From: Lucifuga dentata
Lineage: Eukaryota > Chordata > Actinopteri > Ophidiiformes > Bythitidae
Assembly: GCA_014773175.1 (NCBI GenBank)
Contig: VXCM01000439.1
Coordinates: forward strand, 248,001 to 312,000
Reading direction: 5' to 3'
Length of the DNA: 64,000 nt
In this document: piece by piece, positions 1-13,919 of the stretch
Layout: each line of letters starts with the position of its first letter
How positions within the stretch are numbered: the stretch's first letter is position 1
The notes under the pieces: generated by a model
Told to the model about the DNA's origin: nothing
Seen by the model: only the letters and a program-made list of their open reading frames with translations
The model's database searches: none
Translations under genes and position numbers: made by a program

Positions 1-49
1 AAGAAAATACTACCTGGCCTTAAAATTAATTTTTAAAGAGTTAAAATTA

Positions 50-290
50 CAGCAACTTCAAATTCAAGATATAAGATAAGATAAGGTAAGATAATCCTTT
101 TAGTCCCACAGCAGGGAAATTGCAGTGTTACAGCAGCAAAGAGGATAATCCAAGGATTAAAAAAACAACAGGCAAGATAGTGCAAGGCAAAAACAGGCAG
201 CCAACAAGCATCAATATGTAGATAATAATAAGTCAACAGTAAACAAAATATAATAAGTCCACAGTTCCACAACATGTTGAATTCACATTA
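50..290. repeat. possible LINE/SINE-like 3' end with GATAA repeats
   Basis: Short tandem AAGATAAG units (68-92) abut AATCCTTTTAGTCCCACAGC and a sequence rich in AGCAGCAAAG. I recall similar blocks as dispersed 3' ends of teleost retroelements. The family is not identified and no coding part is present. Confidence 0.35.
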
Positions 291-305
291 TTACACAAAT
301 AATGT

Positions 306-306
306 G

Positions 307-353
<47 letters not shown>

Positions 354-374
354 AAATAATAATAATAATAATAA
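306..374. repeat. (AAT)n microsatellite
   Basis: Imperfect AAT/ACT trinucleotide run. Confidence 0.9.
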
Positions 375-545
375 AGGTGTTTAAAACAACATACTTTATC
401 TTTTAATTAATTCATTTTTGACTCAACTCAAGGTTGCAAAATTGTTTGTGAAAATCTTGCTTTTTCTGCCAAACTGTTCATTTACATGGTAAATGTGAAG
501 AACTCCTGTTAAAAAATGTATCATATTTAGTTTTCCCATAAAATA

Positions 546-2185
546 TACCATATATATATACTCGGTTATAAGCCGATCTCGACTATAAGCCGACCCCCCA
601 AAGTTGACCTGCAAATTTAGCTTTTTACAAAAACCCGAATATAAGCCGATCCCCCAAAGTTGCTCCATCAATTTATTTGTTTAGCAAATTAGCCTACCTT
701 TTTTTTNATAAGCCGATCCCCCAAAGTTGCTCCATCAATTTATTTGTTTAGCAAATTAGCCTACCTTTTTTTTCTGGTATCCTCATAGTATTCCTGTGAT
801 TTTCTGAAAATAATCCACTTACCTGTACTGGTAAACAGGTGATTACATAACTAACATTAGCTAAGTTTTCCAGAGTCCTCTTCTTCTTCTGAATCGTCAA
901 TGATTCAGAATCGTCAATGATTCGGTGATGAAGGTAAGGAAAGCTTTACAAATGAGCTTTAATTATCATGATGCTTATTTAGCATATTTAGCTGTGTAAT
1001 TATGATGAGATTTTTGTTAAGAATCTCACCCGTTACGTGTTTTCAGTAATTATCCTGTACCTGAGTCGATGCAGGTCNTTTTGTTAAGAATCTCACCCGT
1101 TACGTGTTTTCAGTAATTATCCTGTACCTGAGTCGATGCAGGTCCGTCTATGTGCTGCATATTCCTCGATATGGAGTTTTGGAATTCCTTCAGCCGACCC
1201 CCTGATATTGTTCCATCAATTTATTTGTTTAGCAAATTACCTGTTTTCCTGAGTATCATCATAGTATTCCTGTGATTTTCTGAAAATAATCCATGTACTG
1301 GTTGTGGCTGTTTTAAAACTTCACCACTTTAATGGGGCTTCTCTTCCTGATACACACTGGAATGATAACATTGCGCTCTTGTTCTTTTCGTGGGTTATTT
1401 ATTTTCAAAATCAAAACAACAAAACATGAGGTGAAGTGAGGTAAATAACTATACCGCTGCCNTTATTTATTTTCAAAATCAAAACAACAAAACATGAGGT
1501 GAAGTGAGGTAAATAACTATACCGCTGCCCCTTCCTCCAGCTGAGCGTCTATAGATCCTCTGTGACGGAGGCGGTACGGATCATGGCGGACCATAGCGGC
1601 ACTTCACGGAGCCGGCTCTGATCAATCAGCATATTAAAACATAATAACTTATTTGATTTGNTAGCGGCACTTCACGGAGCCGGCTCTGATCAATCAGCAT
1701 ATTAAAACATAATAACTTATTTGATTTGACTTTTCCCAAATTAAATATTTTAAACATTTGATAATTAACCAAGAAATAGCTCTAACACCGGTACTGGTAA
1801 ACATGATATTTATTTCAGCAGCTGATTAGCCCTAAAAAAAAAACGTAGCCCTAAAAAAAAAAAAAAAAANAAAAAAAAAAAAAAAAGCTACATTGGCCCT
1901 TACTTCCTCCGCAAAATGCGCTTAATAAGATGTTTAGTCTGGAAATATCTCATTATACGGTATATTTAAACTGTTTTCCATGGGTAGTGGTAATTGGTAG
2001 TATTTCCACGCCTGGAAATTTTGGTCTGATTTGAATTACTNTTTCCATGGGTAGTGGTAATTGGTAGTATTTCCACGCCTGGAAATTTTGGTCTGATTTG
2101 AATTACTTGACTATAAGCCGACTCCCCGATTTGCGTTGTGAAATTTGGTGAAAAAAACTCGGCTTATACTCGAGTATATACGGTA
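546..2185. mobile_element. non-autonomous DNA transposon, TATACTCGA family, copy 1
   Basis: Begins TACCATATATATATACTCG and ends CGAGTATATACGGTA, the reverse complement apart from an extra TATA and one substitution. The TA at each outer end fits a TA target duplication. Inside are repeated blocks such as TATAAGCCGAC followed by CCCC, and TTCCATCAATTTATTTG at about 670 and 1209, indicating internal duplication. There is no transposase ORF. Five artefactual duplications (N at 707, 1078, 1462, 1661, 2041) inflate it by about 330 bp. It shares its ends and interior with 41978-43029. The superfamily is undetermined. Confidence 0.8.
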
Positions 2186-2605
2186 GGTTGGGAATATTAA
2201 CGTGGTAGCCATCCATTCCACTTTAAAATTTTTAAATAATATATAACTTTAACAATAAATTGATCGAAAACTAAACAAAGTAACTTGCTAAGACAAATCA
2301 AGATCAGTTATTTTAAGATTACATTCTTTAGCTAAGAAAAATTAAATTGAAACATTTCAAAACAAGATCTTGAGGCTTTAAAATCCATTACTTGTGCTGT
2401 GTGTGTGTGAGACAGATTTATTTGGTCCACCTTAAAACACAACATATACACAAACCCAAATATATAACACCAAACCACTTGTAATTTTCCCTCAGAGTTC
2501 AGGAACAGTAAATTCTATTAAATCAACTTAAACTCCAACAACGAAAGCATATGTTGGTCATTGAGGAGCTGCTTGGAATAAAGGATCAATAAGAGGAGGA
2601 GCAGC

Positions 2606-2655
<50 letters not shown>

Positions 2656-5582
2656 TTAACGCTGTGAAATGGGGGAGGGAACTTCCTTCACCTACATGCA
2701 TGAATACACACACACACATGCACACACACTCTTATCTCCAGCCTGTGGGAGTCAGTCAGAGCCGGCAAGGATCCCTGGATAGAAATAGTCGCCATCGTTC
2801 TCCATGCCTCTTGATTACTGCTTTAGATCTCAGCAGATGAAGGACGATGCTGTTGAATGCTATGGGAAACCTTGCTGCTACCCCACATTTGCATTAGTTC
2901 ATACCTCTCTGTATGTTGAAACCCCTCCAGGAAAATATTCATAGGCTCACAATTATGCAGATTTTGAACCCCTTTGGAAACCGTTGCTTGAGCAAATTTC
3001 TGTATGTTGATCAGATTTAATTATGTTTGCAAAGCGCTTTGTGGTGCTGCTAACTTCAAGGCTATGATGGAATGTTTTCCCAGCTGGTGACTTGACCAAG
3101 ACATTAGGCTTTGCAGGCTTTTATTTTTCTGCCCATCAAATCACATTGTGTCTGTGTGTATGTGATTAGTGATGTATCGCTTGCATTTACATGAGAGTGC
3201 ACGTCTTGTGTGTGTGTTTGTGTTAAGACCTGTCAGAAGTGAATGATCAGACTAATCAGGCGAAACGCGGCAGACAGCAGGATTAAGACACACTGGAGAG
3301 AGAAAGTCCAAATATAGTCAGTCAACATACACCTCACGCTAGGGTATGTGTGTGTGCGTGCCCAGTCTTGTGGCGTCCCATGATAGGCCTTATTCCATTT
3401 AATTGCTCTACCAACTTAAAACATGGGAGTTTCGGAAAATCCATCAATGACGCTGAACCTTTTCCTTTGAACACTCACATGGAGTCTTGTCAGATGGGAG
3501 TTTGAAAGTGCATACACACCTCAAAAATAATTCACACATACACACATAGGGAGAGGGGGGGAGGGGAGAAATCAACAGCAGGCTTTGCATCATCTCTTCT
3601 TTCTATTGGACAGCCCATTTGACTGCCCGAGTGTTAACAAACAAGCAGCTCTTTAAAAGACAGACCATTTTACCAACAGGCCTTAATAGCATTAAGTATT
3701 AAACAGAATGAGCTGTTCTGGAATACAGCCCAACACCTTGTTTATGTCCCATAACAATCAACCCATTTAACATAAATGAACCTTACAAGCCTAAACGGAT
3801 CATCAGCAGAGGAGACAACAGCCAGCGTTTATCTCCTCCATCTATCCATTTAGTTATTCAATCACTGATAAATGTACATTCTCTGACTCATTTACTCTGA
3901 CAAATATTGATGTTGCTTTGCAATGCGTTGGCATAAAAACCATCATTAATATTAATGGCCACTCTATTTGGAGATAATGCTCACATTCATTATCATCCAT
4001 TAATGTTTGTTTACCTAATTTGATTGGACTATAACCTCCATAATAACGTATCATCCTCTCAACCTTCCTTGTGAGAGGACCCCTGGAAGAGTAGAGGCTA
4101 TACCTGGATTGATAGTTGAATTCACCATTCTGTAAAAGTTGTAATCTAGGCAGTTATTCCCAATCAGTGGCATGCTCTGGGTATTCTCACGGCACTTCTC
4201 ATTGCAATCAGACTTGCACAGCATTGCCAAACGACGTGAATCTAATTCTGTCTTTCTCTTTCTCCCCCCTTTCCCCAGTGATTGTGTCGTGTGTCGTTCN
4301 CCCCCCCACAATAATTATGTTTTTTTCTTTGTCTTTTTTGCCTCTTTGCATGTGTTCCTCCTGCTCTTCTCCGCTCTCTAGAGTTGCTCTAATTAAACAC
4401 GGGGTTGGTGGTGGTACAGAATCTTCCAGCTGAGAAGAGGAGAAAGGCTCTAATTCCAGCTCTCAGGATGAAACTCTGACACACAATGGCTCTGCCATCC
4501 TCTCTGCGCCCCCATAGATTCCTTACTGAAAGCCCTCTCCTCAGGCAGCTTTTTAATAGGCCTCTCCTCACACACGGGCACACATACACACGTGTAGTCA
4601 CACACAAACACACATATGCTGCAGTACACATACACGCAGCGCACAGAGACACACACATAAGCCATTGACCCCTGATGTGTGTCTCTGTCACTTCTGCTGC
4701 AGCTCACACAGCTTTGGGCTTTTTGAAGTGCTCCTAAAGCCAGACGACAGCCTTTTTACTTTCCGCATCATGCAGAGGCACAACTGCAGCTAAAGCTACT
4801 CCTCTGACTAGCCGGTATCGCAGAATAGCACTCAGGAGCAGACAGTCAGGAAGTAAATGTTCTTGTGGCCATTTCCCACATATGATGGAGGTTTTAAAAG
4901 CACTTGAAATATCAGCATGGAAATAATTATGAAAGCACAAGTTGTTCTGAATGGACATAGGCTACCTGTGCTAACTCTGCTTAAAGGAAAAAAAAAAAAT
5001 CTGAAGCCAGACTTCATGAAACAGAGCTACTTTTTCAACTCCTGTCNTTAAAGGAAAAAAAAAAAATCTGAAGCCAGACTTCATGAAACAGAGCTACTTT
5101 TTCAACTCCTGTCTGATAACTGTGCTGCTATTAGCTATAGTATTGTAACCCATTTGATTTAATTTTAAACAGCAATTAGAAAAATCCCATTTTTAAAAAT
5201 TCATATAGTAGTTATATGACAGTGAGGTTATGGAGAATTTGATATTCAAGGTTGACTATAACTCCTACTGAGGTATGGGAGTTATGAAGTGTGTGCAATT
5301 TTCTAAGCTATACTTAGAGAGATCTAAATGACTGAAAGCTTCTTGTAGGGTGTGTGTGAGTATGTGAGGAGTGGGGGTAGTACTAAGCTCTGAGTCCAGG
5401 GTTCTGGATTGTTGTTGATGTGTTTTTGCCCTGAATGATAATTCTGCCTGCTGGAAAGACTCGGAGGTTGTTGTGCAACATCTTGGCAGTTCCTCCCTAT
5501 TTGTGCCATCTTCTCCCCTCTGCCACTCGCTTCTCTTTTTCCTCCCAGCCATCATCCCTCTCTCTTTGACTAAAGATCTGTC
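2186..5582. other. noncoding downstream flank
   Basis: No gene recognised. It contains a (GA)n run at 2610-2651, short CA/TG tracts, a C-run N at 4300 and a 66-bp artefactual duplication (4981-5046, repeated after the N at 5047). The ORFs at 4116-4707 overlap on both strands and are low complexity. Confidence 0.6.
2610..2651. repeat. (GA)n microsatellite
   Basis: Uninterrupted GA dinucleotides. Confidence 0.95.
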
Positions 5583-6076
5583 TTAAAGGACCACACCGGC
5601 GATTTTGCATGTTTAAGCCCATTAAATAATTCCCTCATACATGTTACGTTACTGACAATTTCCAAGACATAAAACTGTATTTTAGTTTTCCCGTTATTTT
5701 GCCAAATCCCTTAATCTTTCAAAATCAGTGTTCAGGTGATACATCCACCTTAAAATTCAATATTTCACCTGCTAACATGTATGTCCGAATGTAGAAGGAA
5801 TGGTCATTTTTAATTTCTTGCCAAAAAAATTTAATAGTCGTCTTGTTTCGCTGTGGTGGATTATGTATCTCAAGCATGTTTCAAGTCTTTACAAGTTGAT
5901 TTTAATAGCATACTGGAATGAACTAAAAGCAATGGCAGTAAGGAAGGTAGAAAAAAACCCAATTCTAAAATTTACCGCTCCAGTAGTATATTTTGGGAAA
6001 TGGTTGTCAGTAATGTAATGTGGATGCAGGTTGTACATATTAGGCTCAATGCAAAATCGCCAGTATTGTCCTTTAA
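5583..6076. mobile_element. TTAA MITE, copy A
   Basis: Starts TTAAAGGACCACACCGGCG and ends with the inverted form GCCAGTATTGTCCTTTAA. TTAA at both ends looks like the target duplication, as in piggyBac or Kolobok insertions. Noncoding. The same ends and interior are seen at 8922, 36476 and 48636. Confidence 0.85.
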
Positions 6077-6094
6077 GAACACAAAGAAACAGTG

Positions 6095-6097
<3 letters not shown>

Positions 6098-6135
<38 letters not shown>
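6098..6135. repeat. (GA)n microsatellite
   Basis: GA run with one GGGA interruption, just after MITE copy A. Confidence 0.95.
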
Positions 6136-8921
6136 GCTCATGTGCTCAGTGCAGCACCCATTACATATTGATCTGGGCTCTGTGCAGGGCAGCGAAGGCA
6201 CGATTATGTTTGTGTTCATGTAGATGAGAAGAGGGAGATGTGTAAGAGAAAGCTTTGTTAGCTGGGCCTGTATTGTGGGCATCAGTGTGTTTATCTGATT
6301 TGTTCTCACTAATGAACGGGGCCGGCTGTGGAATAGAACAGAAAATTGGGCAGCTGATACAGCAGCCTGTGAAATCTCTCTGTGCTGATGTGTGTTGACC
6401 ATAAGCCCATTGATCTGCTGGGAGAATTAATTTGGTCTGACAGAGATGCAGGAGTGAGCTAACTTCATGTTGTTAGCCAATGTCATAGGCAAGCTATGTT
6501 CAATTAAACCCTGTAACAAGGTTAACATATTGATTATTGCATTTTCGCTACTTAGAATGAGCCATGTGATAGGTTTATTTTTGTATTTACTATATATGGC
6601 CTATCTAAGTGCAGGTGTGTGCTCTATTAAATAATTCATGTCTGATTTTAGAATTCAGTTCCGTCCTGCAGTTCTAACTGCTCTGTGTTTTGTGATGCAC
6701 ATTGTTCCACGTTGTGTAAGCTTTTTATCATTAATACAGTATTCAGCTACTGTATCTGCCTGCGGGTAGGCCCACATCAGAGGCTGTTTGTATTTGTGTG
6801 TAGTATTTTTTGCATCAGGGGCTTTCCTAGGCTCTGGGCTTTGCAGGTGATGAGGGCCCCGTCAGCTGCGATTGATGTGCATGTTCTCGTCAACCCTGGG
6901 GGATAGGGTGCGTGTTGGGGTGTGTCCCAGGGTGCGTCTGGGAACATGTGATTTCCCAATGACAAAGCACTGTAATAGCAGGCTAGGCTTTAGTCATAAA
7001 GCAATTGGGATAATCCACTGGTTTACCAACAAAGCTCCCAGAACACCCACACAGCAAAGGGCCTGAGTCAGGCTTCAGAGGGAGAGGATAAAGAGAGTGG
7101 AAGAAAAACAAGAAGAAAGAGAAGAAGACAAAGTTATTTATTTCCATCCAGGAAAAAAAAAAAAACACGTTTCAAGGTTACGTAGCTATCAGCTGGACAC
7201 TTTGTTCTGGTNCAGGAAAAAAAAAAAAACACGTTTCAAGGTTACGTAGCTATCAGCTGGACACTTTGTTCTGGTAATCCTTACCTGAACACGTGATACC
7301 TCACACCACGAGTTAGACTCTCAAGTGTTTACACTCTCAGTAAGTGAATGTGTGCTTGATAGGCTTGCTGTTACTTGCCCCCTCTTCCCCATTCCCAAAA
7401 CACACACTCTCACACACACATATGTACACACACCCTGGTGAGCAGATGAAAACTGACAGATAAGCACCTTTACTTGCAGGTGCAGGAATGGGGCTTTGTG
7501 CTGTGCCGCATCTTAAAGAGCCACATTTAGACTGATATTCATCTCACTCTCTCCTCCCTCTCATGTGGTTCTCTCTCTGTCTCTTTACTCTTTCTCTCGT
7601 ACTTACATCCAACACGGCTCAGAGCTACACACAATAATATTTAATGACATCATTATACAAGCTTCATAGGATATGTACAGTGATATTGTAATTTTGAGAC
7701 TATCCAGGAGGTTTGGGGCATTATAGACAAATCTTACATCGCTGTATATAATTGCATATAATGATAAAGATATAATATGCATCATGACATACTTTTCATG
7801 GAATTCAAGAGAGAAACAATTTAGAGATAAACTACCAATGCAGGAATGTTCAAATAATTTGTCGGTGTGACAGATTCACCACAATTTTCCTTTTGTGTTC
7901 TCAGATCGAATGCAAAACAAAAGGCACACATGCGTACAATGTCAATGGAAGGACACAAATGCATGCAAATAGATGCAGGTTTGCTCTTTGCACTATTAAC
8001 TGAAGGTTCACATCTACTTGAGTTTCAGCATTAATGGAAAAATTGACACTTAATCAGAACTGATTCCACTTCAGTTAAAAACAGAGACAAGCAAAAACAA
8101 GAGGCTCTGGAGGAAAATAAGAGAAACAAGGATGATTATATATTAAATGTTTATTAAGAGATATTCAAATATTAACAGTAGTGCTGACTTCACTGAGAAT
8201 CAACAGAGTTTTTAGTCACATATTGTTTTGGTTGTCAAGGTTTTTTGACTTCATGCCACATCTGTATGCCATCTCCGTATAACTATAGGCAGGCTTTTCC
8301 TCAAACAAGCCAACTGTGCACCAGCTGTCCAGCACAAAACAACAGAAAGTGAAATACTCAAGTCGTAGGTGAAGAAAGTCCAGCACCTAGCATGCTAACA
8401 ACACAGAGTTTTCTCTCAGGAGTTGGTAGACAAGACAAGAAGTGGAAAGAGAGTGAATACTAGTCTGACAGAAAAGCAACTCCAATAGGACTCTTATCTC
8501 CATCCAGTGTTGATCTGTGTCTGCTGGGTGTGTGAGCAGGCACTTGTTTGCAAACTCATTAGCCGCATGACCTTGATAAACTGATACTATATCAGGACTG
8601 TGTTACTGAGTTTGTTTTGGAGTCTTGCTGCCTCCCGATTTAAAGGGCTGTGCCCTGTACTTAATGTGCTTTTGGACAATGAGGAGTTTGGAAATTTTAT
8701 CCAATGGACAGCACCCTTAGTTATATTGTGCCATTAGAACTGTTGAAATTAAGCTTTGCAGATTGTGCCCCACATGTAACACAACATGTTATCACCCTAC
8801 TGAGCTATTATAAACAAATTGACCTCAGTGCCAAAAAGAATATATCATTGTTTAATGCTTAACTATAGGCTCCTTATGCAACTGTAATTACCAGCCTAGG
8901 GATGCCAAGAGGACACAGGGT
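6136..8921. other. noncoding downstream flank
   Basis: No gene recognised. AT-rich unique sequence with one artefactual duplication (7149-7211, repeated after the N at 7212). Confidence 0.6.
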
Positions 8922-9554
8922 TTAAAAGACCATACCAGCAATCGTGAATGTTTTAGCCCAATAAAAACAAACTGCATCCTGTTACTTTACTGACAAACAA
9001 TTTCCAAAACATAAAACCATAGTTCAGTTTTCCTGTTATTTTGTCAAATTCCCTAAAATGTTCAGGTGATACACCCACCTTAAAATTCAATGGTTTGCCT
9101 TCTAACATTTATGTATGATTATAGAAGGCATGGTCATTTTAATTTCTCAGTAAAAGTTGTTTTCTCCTGGGACTATATTTCCTGGTGGTCTTCCATGCAG
9201 CTTTGTATTAGATTGGTTAAATAAAATTACTTCAAAAAAAAAAACAAAAAAAANTTCCATGCAGCTTTGTATTAGATTGGTTAAATAAAATTACTTCAAA
9301 AAAAAAAACAAAAAAAACCAGACATGTTTGCTGTGATGGATTATCTACCTCAAGCATATTTGAAGTCTCTACAAATTGATTTTAATAGCATACTGGAATA
9401 AACTGAAACCAATAGCATCTGGAAGGTAGGAAAAAAATTCTTAAAGTTACAGCTAAAGTAGTATACTTTGAGAAATGGTTGTCAGTAACATAATGTTTGT
9501 ATAGATTGTATATATTGGACTCAAACATGCACAATTGCTGGTATGATCCTTTAA
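8922..9554. mobile_element. TTAA MITE, copy B
   Basis: Begins TTAAAAGACCATACCAGCAA and ends TTGCTGGTATGATCCTTTAA. The interior matches copy A (TTACTGACAA, CACCTTAAAATTCAATGG). An A-rich middle holds an assembly duplication around the N at 9254. Confidence 0.85.
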
Positions 9555-11003
9555 TCACCTGGTACAGGGTCTCAAAACAAGATACTAGGAGCTCATTTCA
9601 GCCAAAAATTGTACCATTATTATACAGTGTAGACATAGCCTTAAGGCCAAAATAGTTCTAAGAATAAACTGTTCTGATGATGGATGGGAGGATCTCCTGA
9701 GCTATATACTGTAAAGATTAAAACAATAAAATAAAATAAAAAATAGAGAATTATATTAAAAATTGAATCTATCCAGGCTCTCACGATTGAAAGGTTGGAG
9801 GTATTGGTACAGTATACACTACTTTACTACAAAATCACATATAATTTACAACACTGCTGACCATTATTTCAAGGCAAGGAGTATTTATTTTAATCTTTTT
9901 TGAATTTGTTTCTACTTCTCAGGCATTGGCAGCCATGCACTTTAGATTTGAAACTTGAAAAACTATAAACTTGCTAATAGGTAATCCATGACAGTGATAA
10001 AGCTTGTATTTATTTTATAGAACTACTGTAGATAGATAATACAGGTGAAAATGTGAATGGAAAAATGTACTCAGGCAGGAAATGCTGCTGTGTTGCAGGG
10101 AAGCTCTGACATTCAGTCTTGATGCTGAACAGTAACCTACTGTATTAAATGCAAGATTTAAGCTACCAAATTCATGTTCACACAGTGTTACCTTGAGGCA
10201 AGAGTGCTACCTTGCCGAAGAAAGAAGAAAATGAGGACTTAAGGAGCGGTCATGCATTTGATGTTGTGTTTTATTGCATAATATAATGTATTGTCTTTGT
10301 GATCTCAGGTAACCCATTTCATATGTATCCCATTCCATATTCCTCTTTTCTAAGAATCTCTCATAATAAAACACAGGTGGCAGTGCAGATACAGACATAA
10401 TAAGAGGCTGTAGTGCCATTTTGTGGAGGTAAACTGAGGAACACGGCAACCATTCACCGCTCCGAAATCTTAACAGCCATCATATTGGCTAATATACCAA
10501 TAAAATAAACTATCTTTCACTGTCTCTCTCTTTGGTGTCAGTGCAGCTGATTGTAGAGCTTGGCTGAACCTCAGTACAAGAGAACTGGCAGAAATCCATT
10601 TCTATGCCATGCCCCCCCCCCTTTTAAGCAATTTTGTTTATGGGTTTATCCTCAATCCAAATGTTAGTGTCTACTCATAGAAGCAGAGGAAATACTAGCC
10701 CCTTATTGTCTGTACTCCCATTTCCCCTTATTTTAACAAACCGTCTCTATTCCTTGGCTTTGCCTGCTTGCCTTTTTAGTCACTTTTCAAAGCAATGTGT
10801 GCTATTAACCAACTGTCGATGTAAGGTGCTCGGCAAGTGGATTAGATTTTGATGGCTCTTGCCAATTGTAGATGCTAGAACTGCTCTGCAAGGCATCAAA
10901 AGTTTTCTCAATGGATCTCAGAGAGATTTCAACTTCCTCCCTGTCACATTATTGTACTTTCCAATGAAGCATTACTTGGACGCTGTCAGGTTTTTATACA
11001 TCA

Positions 11004-11030
11004 CAGAGAGAGAGAGAGAGAGAGAGAGAG
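11004..11030. repeat. (GA)n microsatellite
   Basis: GA dinucleotide run. Confidence 0.9.
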
Positions 11031-11729
11031 CACATGTACTCGGTAAAGCCCATAAAGAAACACTTTAAGCGCCTTTCCATGAGTGAGGCTTGAAAATATA
11101 ATTGTGGGTTTCACCTGCAGGCTTTTAAGAGAAGAGGACAGGAAGGAGTGCAGATGGATGATCAATCTAATCATCATCTTTGTATTTCTAAAGAGATGTA
11201 GCAGAGTGAGCCAGAAAGACACAAATGGACCAGATCACTCGCTCTTACTATTTATGTGTACAGTGTGTTTCAGTTATGTATATTTTCTAAAGCTCCTAAG
11301 TGTTTCTCAGCAGATTTTAATCTGTAGTCCCATTTTAAGCAATTTAATTCTCATTTTATGCCTCCATATAAGTGATTTTGGTGAGTTCCACGTATACGAA
11401 GAGATGGTTAGTGTGAGCATCAGCTTCCTCTGTTTCTTAGGCCGACAATAAACACATGCATCCACACACATAAATTTCTGCAAATTCTTTTTCTCTGGGA
11501 ACAGTCAACAATAGTAATGAGACTAAATGTGGCCAGGCGGGCGGACAAATGATTGAAAGAGTCTGCAGAATCACTGGTTGTGTTTGCTTTGCCTCCACTA
11601 ATTCAAAGAGACCATCTGATAAATTGAGAGGATGGGAACATACATCAGAAGAGCAAGAGGCACTTCTTTGTTGCACCCCATTCCCAAACCAAGTCACACC
11701 CCAACCCCGCTAGAGGGAAAAGGTTTCCC

Positions 11730-11730
<1 letters not shown>

Positions 11731-11768
<38 letters not shown>
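11731..11768. repeat. (TG)n then (AG)n microsatellite
   Basis: TG run followed by a short AG run. Confidence 0.9.
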
Positions 11769-12492
11769 TGGTGTGTGTAGACAGAGAATAGGAGGTAGGC
11801 AGAGTGCTGGGTTGCTAGGAGGTGTGACTTTTCAGAAGGTCCTGCTGAAAGCAAATGAAGGAGCACTTGCGTCAACATTCTGATGGCAATGATAGGCCAC
11901 AAATCCTCCTGGCCAAACATCCCAAGAGCTACTGCACCTCCCTGCAAAAAAGTAAAAAGCACTCCTGCACTTCTTTGTGTAGATCTGTGAGATGAAAAGC
12001 AGTTTCAAAAAAACAAGTCACGTTTTTTTTTGGCTTGATTATGCTGTCTTTGATGTCTGCTGAAAATGGCATCAGTTAAAATGATTGCCATACATGCTAA
12101 TGCCATTGCATTGTGGTGATGGAAAATGTTTGGTGATTCTGAACAATGTGGAAAGAGGCTCTGGCATTCATGTGATATTCATGCTATATTTTCTGCAAGT
12201 TTCTGTGTTTTGTGTAATAGTGTGACCTTTACATGCATTCCCATAAGAAGTTGTGTTGCTAAAACCATGAAGCATGTGCGAAAAACTTTTGTGCATGTGT
12301 ATGTGTTTAGATAAGTGTGGATAGTAATTCCTGAGTCAAAATTAATTATTTTCCATTCAGCTTATCATAAACATGAAACGCAATTATCATTCATCCGACC
12401 ATCTCTCCTGATAGCTGATCTTATCATAGAACTGCATTTCATGGCCTTATCTGTGCATAGTAACATCATGCTTTGCAAGTTTATGCATGTAA

Positions 12493-12493
<1 letters not shown>

Positions 12494-12525
<32 letters not shown>
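12494..12525. repeat. (TG)n microsatellite
   Basis: TG dinucleotide run. Confidence 0.95.
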
Positions 12526-12526
<1 letters not shown>

Positions 12527-12958
12527 ATTCCGCAGTTCATTGGTGGCTCAGATCTTGCCCAGAGCTGTAGCACATCCAGATGTTCAGTCTCTACAGGAAC
12601 ATACTACTTTGGAAACTTTCCCACAAGCTATCTGGCATGGTTGACTCTGTGCTGGCCTCAAACTTCAAAACAGCCCAGCTCTAAAAATAGCCCTGAAGCT
12701 CTTAATCATTCCACAGGCTCTTAGCATTTGTGATAGTCAGGATAGCTCAGGACGTGTATTAATCTCAACACAGTTATGGTAAATACTGATTACATCCCGT
12801 GGCTTTTAGGTTGGATTCAAACAGGCACGAAGCATCTGAATTACAACTATGTACACCCTGAAAAACCCATTTTAACAGTCACAAATCAAATCAAGCTAAC
12901 TACCAGATCTATAACATGAAGAAAACCTTTTAAGACAATTCTTTCTGTGCCGTAATAT

Positions 12959-12964
12959 TTTATT
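12959..12964 (-). terminator. poly(A) signal candidate, distal
   Basis: AATAAA on the minus strand (TGAAATAAAATATTACGG) at the end of an AU-rich run about 2.85 kb after the sema6d stop. Confidence 0.45.
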
Positions 12965-13913
12965 TCAACTATACATGCCGTGTTAAAAAAATCAACAAAA
13001 AATTCATGGAACAACATTATTATTTACACATTCACAGTACAACTTTACAACATATCTACACGCTCAAATACTCTGGAGACCATATATACAGCTGGCCTTG
13101 CATCGCCATGTTGCACAGTATTTAAATCAAAATTACATGATGACAAAATCTGATTCACCTGCAAATACATAGAACTCAGACTGAAATATAAAGGCTTCAA
13201 TTTAGATTGCAACTGAAAGACCCAGTTCGTATACTGTAGCAATGTACAAGGCAGTAGAGCACAGCCGGTGTGTGACGATACTGTAAGTGTGTGTATGTTG
13301 GTGTATCAGTGTGTCTAGTAGAAATAAGAGCCCAAACACTGGTTAGATGACAGGCAGAAAGTCTTTACATACAATCATCCCTTGTAAACAAAATGTGGCT
13401 TTGGGCTCAAACAGGCAATTGACACTCAGGAAAAGATTAGAGAAATCACCCAAATGATGTACCACTGCTAAGAGAAATCACCCCTCAGTCATCCATACTG
13501 GCCATTAGAAACAGTCCCTGTCGCTGTGCAATCCTGGAGAATTACAGATTCTGCATGACCACCACCCATGGCAACAGACGGCTTTCATGTGAACACTGTG
13601 TTAATACATTGGCTGCGAGTGGGATGTGCTATGTTCAGCCGACCGCTCCACAGCTACTGCCAGAGCAGCAAGGTCTTATCAGCCTGCATCCCAATGTCAC
13701 CAAGGTACATTCACTGCATGGCACCTCTACGTGGTACAGTAACACCTTTCTTTTCAACACCAGCAGCACAGGAGACAATCGATTTATGCCCAAAATAAGT
13801 GTTTTTTGACCGTTCTTTTCTAAGACATGCATTCTCAAGTGGAATGTTTGTCAGTACATTTTCCACACCACCTTGGTTTGGATTAGGTAGTGATTTTTTA
13901 GCACACATCCTGC

Positions 13914-13919
13914 TTTATT
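13914..13919 (-). terminator. poly(A) signal candidate, proximal
   Basis: AATAAA on the minus strand in the context GGAATAAAGCAGG, followed by GU-rich GATGTGTGC about 10 bp downstream, as expected for a cleavage signal. Confidence 0.45.

Larger units (their letters stand above)
9555..12934. other. noncoding downstream flank
   Basis: No gene recognised. It contains three dinucleotide tracts, a C9 run near 10612 and AT-rich unique sequence. Confidence 0.6.

Noticed and set aside
546..2185. CRISPR-like or satellite array, because of repeated blocks
   Set aside because: Most adjacent repeats are assembly duplications around N; the rest are modules of a transposon with inverted ends. The DNA is vertebrate.
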